Part shown: in pieces, positions 56,860 to 64,000 of the stretch
Layout: every line of letters starts with the position of its first letter
How positions within the stretch are numbered: position 1 is the stretch's first letter
Assembly: GCA_000149225.2 (NCBI GenBank)
Contig: CM000693.1
Coordinates: 1,550,001 to 1,614,000, forward strand
Reading direction: 5' to 3'
Source: Lachancea kluyveri NRRL Y-12651
Taxonomy: Eukaryota > Ascomycota > Saccharomycetes > Saccharomycetales > Saccharomycetaceae
Length of the DNA stretch: 64,000 nucleotides
Position numbers and translations under genes: made by a program
Notes under the pieces: generated by a model
Told to the model about the DNA's origin: nothing
What the model saw: the letters and a program-made list of their open reading frames with translations, nothing else
Database searches by the model: none

Positions 56860-57676
56860 TTATCTACCTGTTTGGTAAAGTTATTCTGTATACTACGTAT
56901 TTCTTTGTAGTTTCATATAAAGAAAAATAATCTAACTTCTGTTTTGAGCAGGTGCTCACAACATGTACATATTTGCAAACACGCTTATATGTTTTGGCTT
57001 CCGAACTTTAATTTAGGTATCCTCTCGAAACCATCTTTTTTTTCTTTTTTATCGATAAGCTTTTTAATAGACAATTCGAAGACAAGAAGCATTAAACCAT
57101 TGCTTAAAATTGTAGAAGGCTGTAAACAAATCTCTGGTCAGATATTAGAATTCTCGAATGTAATCTCAGTAGTTTTAGTACCTATAGCACTTTCTTCGCG
57201 CTCGCCAAAAATCATGCTATTAAAAGTATAAGCTGAGAATAATCGAAAAGAAAGCACATTGGGCTAGAATATCTATATACCGAAATAGTGAAGTAAGTAT
57301 TCTGATCAGCCTCCCAGAATTTCTTGAAGAAAAAAGAGGCCTGTCATAATCAAACACTTCGTCTTTTACACTTTCAAAAATCGTGCACCTCCTCAACTTT
57401 CACAAGGGCATTATCAAGGTGCAGCTCGAAATTACTCCCCATCTCAATCACATTTCAAAGTTTTTCGTACGTTGAGAGTCATGTTCTGCAATTGTTTTAA
57501 TCTCTTTTTCTCCTTTTAATAATTTGACGTACTATTAATGTGTGACTTTCTAACCTGCGTTCTTATCACGTGACTTCATGATTATTTTACGCTGGTAGAA
57601 GTGACTGAATTTTGGAAGCTAATGTGAGTCTAAGGATAAGTATCACTAGCAAAGGAAGGAGAAAGATCAACCTGAA
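56860..57676. other. Intergenic region between RPN10 and IML1
   Basis: This 817-base stretch holds the RPN10 3' flank and the IML1 promoter. A frame from 56944 to 57231 begins with TTG, is Ser/Ile-rich and resembles no family I know, so I treat it as chance. A TCACGTGA box lies at 57566. No RNA gene was recognised. Confidence 0.55.
57566..57573. promoter_or_regulatory. CACGTG box (TCACGTGA) upstream of IML1
   Basis: A perfect TCACGTGA palindrome lies 104-111 bases before the IML1 ATG. It matches the Cbf1-type bHLH consensus. The binding factor is inferred. Confidence 0.5.
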
Positions 57677-60600
57677 ATGACTTCCAATGGGTTACCCTTC
57701 TCTACTTTGAGATCAGGAAATCAAAGAATGACCGCTGTATCGAGAGCAAGTAGTGCCGCCAATAACAACGACAGCATCAGTATATCTACAGGCAGGAGGA
57801 GCTTGAACATAAATTCTAGCAAAAATTTACGAATTGAGAGCAATACTCTTACAATTGGTGGTGGCAGTAATACTGGTAACAGAAGGCTTGGTGAAGGTAG
57901 AGCCAAGATGAGTACCAATGGGCTGAAAGTAAAGGGAAGAAATTTGCAACAAAATTTAGGCAAATTTACCGAGTTACCGCAGGAATACAACGGTAATAAC
58001 ATTACTAGGGGCTATTCACAGGCTACCGATGGCTCTCAATCAGTCACACAAAAAAAGAGATCTTATCAGCTAGAATTAGGTTTCCATGACTCCCGGTACT
58101 CCGAAGAGACCGTGATGCTGGATCTTTCACAAATACCAGGTGCTCGGGAAGGTGAATTGGCGGAATTAAAAACTTACCGTGGTACTGCAGGTCCAAAATC
58201 TAAAAAAATCTATTTCATCACCAAAGGTTTCGATAGTGAATCTAGAAGAAGATCCAAAAACACTCAAATTACCGTTTTATCAGGCCAGTTGCAACATGTA
58301 TTGGATTTACCTCCACGTTCAAAAGTCTGGGTTAAATTGAAGAGCAAGAAAGAATATCAGGCAGATCTGATAGAACTTAACATTAAAGACTGCCTTGTCA
58401 ATAGAGGTGACATGTGGTCCTTTTCATCGCAGCTTGCCGATACATGTGTATTTATGGAACAAAAAATAACATTTTTGAGTTCATTGAGAGCTACAGTAAA
58501 GGGGATTTATCGCGACGGTAAGAAAGTGTTATCGGGTTATATTGGTGAGGACACAAAAATCATCTTCCGTTCGGAGTCTGCAAGGCTTATATTTCTAATC
58601 CAGATAACTGACGAAATGTGGCATTTCGAAGAAAATGGTGAAAAGATGTTCCATAAAGTAGTAAATTCTTTGTTTCCCAAAATTTTTAAAAAGTGGAAAG
58701 ATATTGGTACTCACCACAACATTACAATTTTGTTTGCTGCATCTATAGATTTATCAGAAGTTCAATTTCGCGATCTTCAGCCTGGTGAGAAATTAAAAAG
58801 TACAAAGGATTATTATCGGATAGTCGTGGATCAAGTTAGTATTGTACATTGGAGTGAAATTATGAAAACATTACGCAAGGAGTTTGCAAACATCGCGAAG
58901 GACTTGAGAAACGTTAAAACGGAAGATGGAAGTAGCATCATCAAAGGCCGTTTTTCTCCTGTGATTAAATCAAACATTTTAGAAACAATTAATTTTGCGA
59001 GCACTTTAGTTATTAACCCTTTCAAACAACGTGACTTAAGACATACAACTACCCACGTAATCGTGATTAGTCCAGGCACAGGCCTTTATGATGTAGATTA
59101 TGATCTATTAAAATGTACCAGCAAAAAGCTGTTATCCCTAGAAATAACCATGGATTTGATTTGTTTAACGAAAGCTCCATTGCATATCGTTCCTCTATTT
59201 CGATATAGAGATTACGAAAACAAACTACACCACTGCACGCCCACATGGCTGAGTATATCCTTTTGGAACGATTCCACGAAGAAACTTAACATTTGGCACC
59301 CCAGGTGTAAGATTTATGACTTACAAATGATGGGCTTGACGGAAAACGAAATAAAGGAAGAGATTGCTATAGAATATATGTCCGCCCCTCCGAAGGTAAA
59401 ATCCATTGTAGAATTAATGAACACTTACGACAGCAAGACATTTACAGATACTAAAAACTTAAGAAGCAGGGATGAAAGATCATCAATGTCATCTGATTTC
59501 TTAGAAAAGAATCAAGATAAGAGAAAAAACAACGGCAAAGAAACGAAAATTACCACTTTTGCATGGCAAACCCCAAAATGTGCTAACGCCATGGTTCAGC
59601 AAGCAAAAACTCCACAAGTTTTTGGAGACATATTTGCACAACCAACTACTGCCACCGAATGTTCTGACAATGATAGTACACACCACATAAGTCTAATACA
59701 GTCACCAGATCAGAAGAAGTCTCTTGCTGTCGACACTCTCAAAAACGCGACAAAGACAAACAGCGTTGTTAACTTCACTCAAAGAATCGTTTCTAAAATT
59801 ATCCCAGATATCGAGGTAACTAAAAAGAGAAGCTTTGGTTTTTTACAAGGTAATGAAGGCAAAGAACCTCGTTCTGAACACAAGGGCCAAACCAATTTGC
59901 CTAACAAGACTTGCATCCCCCATATTCAGGCAGAAAACACACCTATATTAAAAAAGAATTTATCATCTTTGGAAGCTTCTGAGAATAGGAAAACGTCTCC
60001 ATTTGAAATTGGGTCATTCCAAGATTCTACAAGCTTGAGATCACCAAGAAACTCGCACTCTATGGACAGAAGACCACTTCTCTCAGGAGACCGCTCCAAA
60101 AGAACAATACGCCAAACTGAATTAAAAAATAGTTCCATCTCTAATGATACGTGGATCGAAGTTAGCAACCCATCAGCCCCTGTCAGCGCAGAAATGGCCG
60201 GCTCTTTAATACCTGGCCGTTGGAAAGACGTCTTTCCCAAATATGTTGCCAAAAAGTATAGCAAATGGAGATCGCTTACGGCACCCGCAGAACTACCGGT
60301 TACCACTTCTTTATTTCCCACACGTTCTGATTTTGATACAAATTTTGTTTTCAGGAACCATTCAGTTAGTCTGAACCTAGACCAAGAAATATACAATCAA
60401 AACTCTTACGACCTACTAAGAAACATGATATATTTACGTCTTCTGACTGGATTCCAGATTTGCATCGGTGATAACGTGAAAAAAGTCGAAAAAGCTAGAG
60501 GTAAAGAAACTGAAGACCCATTAATCGTCAAATACTTAACCGAGGACAATTATACGAATGCAAAAATTTTCATGATGATTGATAATGAGATACACAGGAT

Positions 60601-62407
60601 TAGTTGTGGTTATGATGGTGTGATTGATGTCCAAAGGTATATCAGGAAAAATGAAGTGAACGTGTTCGATCCTATATCGAGCTATATTCCTTGGATAAAA
60701 ACAAGATACGAAACATCGTATAGACAAACAGATATTGATCCACTAAGAGCAACTCGGGAGTCCTTCAACTGGAACCAACTCGACCAAGTACTAGCAGGGT
60801 ATGGAGACTCTGTGATCGAAAGTAACAAGAAGAGGTACAAATCAAAATTTGTTGTATTACCCACCGAGGTTCCACCAACTACTTTTTCTTCCACCGTTAA
60901 CGGCAGGAAGGAAACCCTAAGTGCGGAGGAAATCAGGCTTGAAGGTTTAAGGCGATTGATTTCATCAATTTCGAGATCAAGAATGAGGACCGAAGGAGAT
61001 ACAGATAATAGAAAGTCACGGAAAGAAGAAATCCTTCCAGAGGTCCTGTTTTACACAGGGTCTTTGTTTAACTTTATCGATGAACAGAAAGAAATTTTGA
61101 AAACTTCAGGAAATACTCTAAAAGATTCAATTTTTATAGAGGATGGTGATAGGTTAACCAAGGACATCGAGTTGGCCAAGTTGGCCCACGAAATGCAACA
61201 CGGCAACAAACCATTAACACTAGTTAACAGAAAATGGCACTGGAAGAGACATCAAAACTGTTTCATTGGTTTAGAATTAGTGAACTGGCTAATCGAACAC
61301 TTTTCTGACATAGATACCCGCGAAGAAGCAGTACTTTATGGCCAAGATTTGATGAACAGAAAACTTTTTGTACATGTTGAGAACAGACACGGATTTCTTG
61401 ACGGTCATTATTTCTACCAAATAACCCCAGAATATGTTTGTGAAGCACATAGGCTAGAAAAGACGATATCAGTGGACAGGAAATTTTCTGCAGAAGCGAA
61501 TATGCCCCAAAGGAAAGGATCTACGAGCAATAAATCCGAATCCAATAAGACCACTATATCAATGACAATGATTTCAGCCACCAACTCACGCCAATCTGAG
61601 GATGTACAAACAAAACATGAAGACAACAGCCAAGAACCAAATAACTCAACAGTTTTGCTCAGTACTGCTGTTTCTGTGGACCTCGATCCAGCAGGAAAAT
61701 CTTACAAGAAAGAAATTTGCACTGTGCACTACGATAGAGTACATAATCCTGACCATTGCTTTCATATCAGACTGGAGTGGCTAACAGCTACCCCCAAATT
61801 ACTCGACGACCTAATCAACAATTGGTATAGACTATGTGACCGTTATGGTTTAAAATTGGTTGAAATTCCCTGGGATGAACTGTGCGCAATTCCTTCAATA
61901 AATCCCTTTCACTCATTCGTGGATATCAAGCTCGCAATTAACCCATGGCACGATCCAGAGTTTAATGATGCAGAAATATTTTTCCACAACAGATTTTACT
62001 ACCATATCTATCTCCTCGAAAAGTCCGGGTTCCTCCTTGACAATAGAGCTTCTAAATTTTTACAGCATCAAGAAATCGACTATGAGATAGTTTACTCTTG
62101 GGGCAAGCCCAAATTCAAGTTTGCACAGTATGTCCACAGCACGGGGGCCTACATTGCAGAAATTAGAGAAAATGGTGACTTGTTTTTAGCCCCGAACAAT
62201 ATTCATATCTCCCGTGTCAATATTGGGAACGTAGTTGGTAAAGCTCAAAATTCTCCAAAATTTGCACTAGATTCTCAAAAGGTTATGCTTAATTTCAAAA
62301 AGACGTGCTTGGACTATGCTAAATTGAGAAACATTTTTCTAGAAGCAAAAGAAAGACGACTAGAAAACAAGGATAATGAGGAGTATGGCCTTTTCGCTAC
62401 ATTTTAG
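57677..62407 (+). CDS. IML1: Iml1, GAP subunit of the SEACIT complex (DEPDC5 ortholog)
   Basis: Iml1, with Npr2 and Npr3, is the GTPase-activating unit for Gtr1 at the vacuole, shutting down TORC1 in nitrogen or amino-acid shortage. The 1576-residue frame (S. cerevisiae 1584) starts MTSNGLPFSTLRSGNQRMTA. A disordered N-terminal part precedes the conserved core with SEETVMLDLSQIPG-like and FITKGFDSESRRRSKNTQIT segments (~120-230), followed by a domain with TTTHVIVISPGTGLYDVDYD. A Ser-rich linker lies at ~580-860. The DEP domain is at ~1172-1250 (RHQNCFIGLELVNWLIEHFS, VENRHGFLDGHYFYQI). The C-terminal domain contains FHIRLEWLTATPKLLDDLI. Gene order MET5, IML1, HOM6 follows YJR137C-139C. Confidence 0.97.
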   Translation: MTSNGLPFSTLRSGNQRMTAVSRASSAANNNDSISISTGRRSLNINSSKNLRIESNTLTIGGGSNTGNRRLGEGRAKMSTNGLKVKGRNLQQNLGKFTELPQEYNGNNITRGYSQATDGSQSVTQKKRSYQLELGFHDSRYSEETVMLDLSQIPGAREGELAELKTYRGTAGPKSKKIYFITKGFDSESRRRSKNTQITVLSGQLQHVLDLPPRSKVWVKLKSKKEYQADLIELNIKDCLVNRGDMWSFSSQLADTCVFMEQKITFLSSLRATVKGIYRDGKKVLSGYIGEDTKIIFRSESARLIFLIQITDEMWHFEENGEKMFHKVVNSLFPKIFKKWKDIGTHHNITILFAASIDLSEVQFRDLQPGEKLKSTKDYYRIVVDQVSIVHWSEIMKTLRKEFANIAKDLRNVKTEDGSSIIKGRFSPVIKSNILETINFASTLVINPFKQRDLRHTTTHVIVISPGTGLYDVDYDLLKCTSKKLLSLEITMDLICLTKAPLHIVPLFRYRDYENKLHHCTPTWLSISFWNDSTKKLNIWHPRCKIYDLQMMGLTENEIKEEIAIEYMSAPPKVKSIVELMNTYDSKTFTDTKNLRSRDERSSMSSDFLEKNQDKRKNNGKETKITTFAWQTPKCANAMVQQAKTPQVFGDIFAQPTTATECSDNDSTHHISLIQSPDQKKSLAVDTLKNATKTNSVVNFTQRIVSKIIPDIEVTKKRSFGFLQGNEGKEPRSEHKGQTNLPNKTCIPHIQAENTPILKKNLSSLEASENRKTSPFEIGSFQDSTSLRSPRNSHSMDRRPLLSGDRSKRTIRQTELKNSSISNDTWIEVSNPSAPVSAEMAGSLIPGRWKDVFPKYVAKKYSKWRSLTAPAELPVTTSLFPTRSDFDTNFVFRNHSVSLNLDQEIYNQNSYDLLRNMIYLRLLTGFQICIGDNVKKVEKARGKETEDPLIVKYLTEDNYTNAKIFMMIDNEIHRISCGYDGVIDVQRYIRKNEVNVFDPISSYIPWIKTRYETSYRQTDIDPLRATRESFNWNQLDQVLAGYGDSVIESNKKRYKSKFVVLPTEVPPTTFSSTVNGRKETLSAEEIRLEGLRRLISSISRSRMRTEGDTDNRKSRKEEILPEVLFYTGSLFNFIDEQKEILKTSGNTLKDSIFIEDGDRLTKDIELAKLAHEMQHGNKPLTLVNRKWHWKRHQNCFIGLELVNWLIEHFSDIDTREEAVLYGQDLMNRKLFVHVENRHGFLDGHYFYQITPEYVCEAHRLEKTISVDRKFSAEANMPQRKGSTSNKSESNKTTISMTMISATNSRQSEDVQTKHEDNSQEPNNSTVLLSTAVSVDLDPAGKSYKKEICTVHYDRVHNPDHCFHIRLEWLTATPKLLDDLINNWYRLCDRYGLKLVEIPWDELCAIPSINPFHSFVDIKLAINPWHDPEFNDAEIFFHNRFYYHIYLLEKSGFLLDNRASKFLQHQEIDYEIVYSWGKPKFKFAQYVHSTGAYIAEIRENGDLFLAPNNIHISRVNIGNVVGKAQNSPKFALDSQKVMLNFKKTCLDYAKLRNIFLEAKERRLENKDNEEYGLFATF

Positions 62408-62500
62408 AGTACCTTCTCAGAACAACAACTTGTTATTTGCCCATTTATTATATAATTGTATAAGATCCGCTAAAAAATAACTTAATGGAGCTATTTTAAT

Positions 62501-63650
62501 TTAAACTCTTTCGGCGATCTTGATAACGTCGGCTAAAACACCGGCTGCAGTAACAGCAGAACCAGCACCAGCACCTTGTACAACCAATGGATTAGTGTAA
62601 CGTTCAGTTTTGATAGAGACCACGTTGTCAGAACCCTTCAAAGAGGCGAATGGGTGAGATTGGTCGTATTTCTCAATACCAACAGAGACAACGTTGTTTG
62701 GAAAGTCGACTTTTCCAATAAATCTCAAGACCTTGTTTTCGGCAGCAGCTTCTTCCTTCAACTTTTTCAAATCCCCGTCATATTGTGGCAACTTTTCCAT
62801 AAATTCATCAGCAGAAGCGGCAGACTCCAATGGCTTTGGGATTAAAGATTGGACTGGGAAAGAAGATGGAGACTCAACTTCGAAACCAGCAATTCTAGCC
62901 AAAATAGTAACTTTTCTAGCAACGTCCAAACCATTTAAATCATCTCTTGGATCTGGTTCAGTATAACCCAACTCCTTAGCAACCTTGACAACTTCAGAAA
63001 AGTTAACTTCGTTTGTAGTGGCGGTAGAGAATTCATTGAAGATGTAAGACAAGGTACCGGAGAAGATACCTTCAATCTTTTCAACCTTATCACCAGTTTG
63101 GACCAAGTCTCTCAAAGTACCAATAATTGGTAGACCTGCACCAACGGTAGCTTCGTGGTAGACTAAACCGTTGGTTGGCTTGCCAGAGAAAATTTGTTTC
63201 CACAAAGACAAGTTAGATGAAAAACCCTTCTTATTTGGAGTGGCAATGGAGATACCGTTGTCGATAAACTTTGGGTAAAAGTTAGCAATGGCTTCACTAG
63301 AAGTGTTGTCCACCAAAATGGTTGGAGCTGGAGAGTTCTTCAAGTATTCTAGGAGAGCATCCAATTCCAAAGGAGTGTCGTTTGCTGCATCAACAGTAGA
63401 AGCCCAGGAAGAGTCAAGTTGCAAAGGTTTGTAGTCCTTAGAAATCAAGGCCTTACCCCACTTAGCAATCATGATCACATTGTAAGTAATGTGAGACTTA
63501 ACTGAGATCAATTGGTCCACGAAAGAGGAACCAACAACACCAGTACCTAGTATTCCGATAAGTTAGTAACATGAAGGTCTTGATCTTAGAATTTTAAAAG
63601 TTCAGAAGTAACATACCAATAATAGCGACATTAACAGACTTGACAGACAT
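62501..63650 (-). CDS. HOM6: Hom6, homoserine dehydrogenase (two exons)
   Basis: Hom6 reduces aspartate semialdehyde to homoserine, the branch point to threonine and methionine. The gene has exons 63617-63650 and 62501-63546, giving 359 residues, exactly the S. cerevisiae length. Exon 1 encodes MSVKSVNVAII and the first base of the Gly codon of the nucleotide-binding loop; exon 2 continues GTGVVGSSFVDQL, so splicing rebuilds the Rossmann GxGxxG motif. Further blocks are ILVDNTSSEAIA, ATPNKKGFSSNL, YHEATVGAGLPIIGTLRDL, EGIFSGTLSYIFNEFS and EPDPRDDLNGLDVARKVTIL, which includes the catalytic-type Lys and Asp. The S. cerevisiae gene has no intron. Codon bias is strong. A TCACGTGA box lies 128 bases upstream. 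Confidence 0.97.
63547..63616 (-). other. HOM6 intron (70 bases)
   Basis: On the minus strand it begins GTATGT, carries a perfect TACTAAC branch box (complement of 63572-63578) and ends TACTAG. It splits a Gly codon in phase 1, close to the start codon as is typical for yeast introns. Confidence 0.96.
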
Positions 63651-63777
63651 CTTTGAATTAGTTTTTTTTTTGATATGTATTGTATGAAGGAGTTTATGTA
63701 ACGAATCGTAGCCTTACATGTTCAAATAGGAATTCGTTGTCTCGAGGGTTGAAAAAATTTCCAGCCATTGCGAATTA

Positions 63778-63785
63778 TCACGTGA
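63778..63785. promoter_or_regulatory. CACGTG box (TCACGTGA) upstream of HOM6
   Basis: The palindrome TCACGTGA overlaps the stop codon of the upstream gene (probable HIR3) and lies 128-135 bases before the HOM6 start. It is suited to Cbf1/Met4 control of homoserine synthesis. Confidence 0.55.
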
Positions 63786-64000
63786 TCTTTTTTTCAACTA
63801 AAGCCGCGATTCTATCAAATGCATCTCTTTTACTAACTCTTTTTCTACTAAAGCTGGTCTTGGAGGTGGTTGTCACGTTGGTGGAAGGACGGGGTGAGCC
63901 ATTTTCAGAAAATTCGATGACCTTGGCCTGTTCAGTCTCTTGAGGCGTTTTACTCTCAGCGAAGGGCAAGTAGAAATACTTGAAATAAATAGCCAAGCAA
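63778..64000 (-). CDS. HIR3: Probable C-terminal end of Hir3 (5' part outside window)
   Basis: The frame is open from the right edge of the window to a stop at 63778, giving about 73 C-terminal residues that end SKRDAFDRIAALVEKKIT. They are Ser/Thr- and Lys-rich, with no membrane segment or catalytic motif. S. cerevisiae has HIR3 (YJR140C), a large subunit of the HIR histone chaperone complex, directly upstream of HOM6 on the same strand, and this frame has that place and direction. The tail itself is too short for me to assign by sequence alone; PPX1 (YHR201C), the next VIII-type gene, is the main alternative. Confidence 0.55.
   Translation of the reverse strand, partial: CLAIYFKYFYLPFAESKTPQETEQAKVIEFSENGSPRPSTNVTTTSKTSFSRKRVSKRDAFDRIAALVEKKIT

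Noticed and set aside
56944-57231. 95-codon plus-strand frame between RPN10 and IML1
   Set aside because: It has a TTG start and biased Ser/Ile/Phe composition, and no conserved gene is known at this position.
1-64000. Centromere
   Set aside because: The CACGTG boxes were checked as CDEI candidates, but none is followed by an AT-rich ~80-base element and a CCGAA-type CDEIII.

Overview
This window is nuclear DNA of a budding yeast of the family Saccharomycetaceae. Nearly every long reading frame is recognisable as the ortholog of a Saccharomyces cerevisiae gene. The three introns carry GTATGT donors, and two of the three have the TACTAAC branch box. A tRNA-Phe(GAA) has its usual intron.

The gene order points to a lineage that split off before the whole-genome duplication (WGD). 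Genes that S. cerevisiae keeps on chromosome X (YJR125 to YJR140) alternate here with genes it keeps on XIII (YML075 to YML082) in the left part, and with genes it keeps on VIII (YHR191 to YHR200) in the right part. Loci that are duplicated in S. cerevisiae (RSF2/TDA9, STR2/YML082W, AIM18/AIM46) are single here. The close protein similarity to S. cerevisiae suggests the Zygosaccharomyces/Torulaspora group; the genus is an inference.

Layout. 1-12.7 kb: 3' end of an HMG-CoA reductase gene, WAR1, BET5 (with an intron), ENT3, CPR3, VPS70, a YML079W-type cupin gene and DUS1. 12.9-24.7 kb: RSF2/TDA9 zinc-finger factor, an H/ACA snoRNA matching snR3, two genes I do not recognise (a small Cys-rich protein and a coiled-coil protein), EFM3, a DAL2 allantoicase gene outside any DAL cluster, ATP18 and STR2. 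24.9-38.7 kb: MNS1, CTF8, LNP1, EGD2, tRNA-Phe, MDM31, NVJ1, NMD5, UTP9 and XPT1. 38.8-50.6 kb: SGM1, tRNA-Lys(CTT), RIX1, MCM22, TIM8, TTI2, a bifunctional pseudouridine-catabolism gene absent from S. cerevisiae, and an AIM18/AIM46-type gene. 50.9-64 kb: MET5, NBL1 (two small exons), RPN10, IML1, HOM6 (with an intron) and the probable 3' end of HIR3.

These are mostly housekeeping genes linked by ancestral order rather than by pathway. Shared themes are sulfur and methionine metabolism (STR2, MET5, HOM6, with CACGTG sites at MET5 and HOM6), ribosome production (UTP9 and RIX1, both with RRPE and PAC-type promoter motifs, plus snR3) and mitochondrial proteins (CPR3, ATP18, MDM31, TIM8). RPN10 carries a perfect Rpn4 (PACE) site. 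I saw no transposon, LTR, viral remnant, CRISPR array, centromere or telomere. I found no wholly novel system; the most unusual items are the intron set, the isolated DAL2, the pseudouridine gene and the two unrecognised genes beside snR3.
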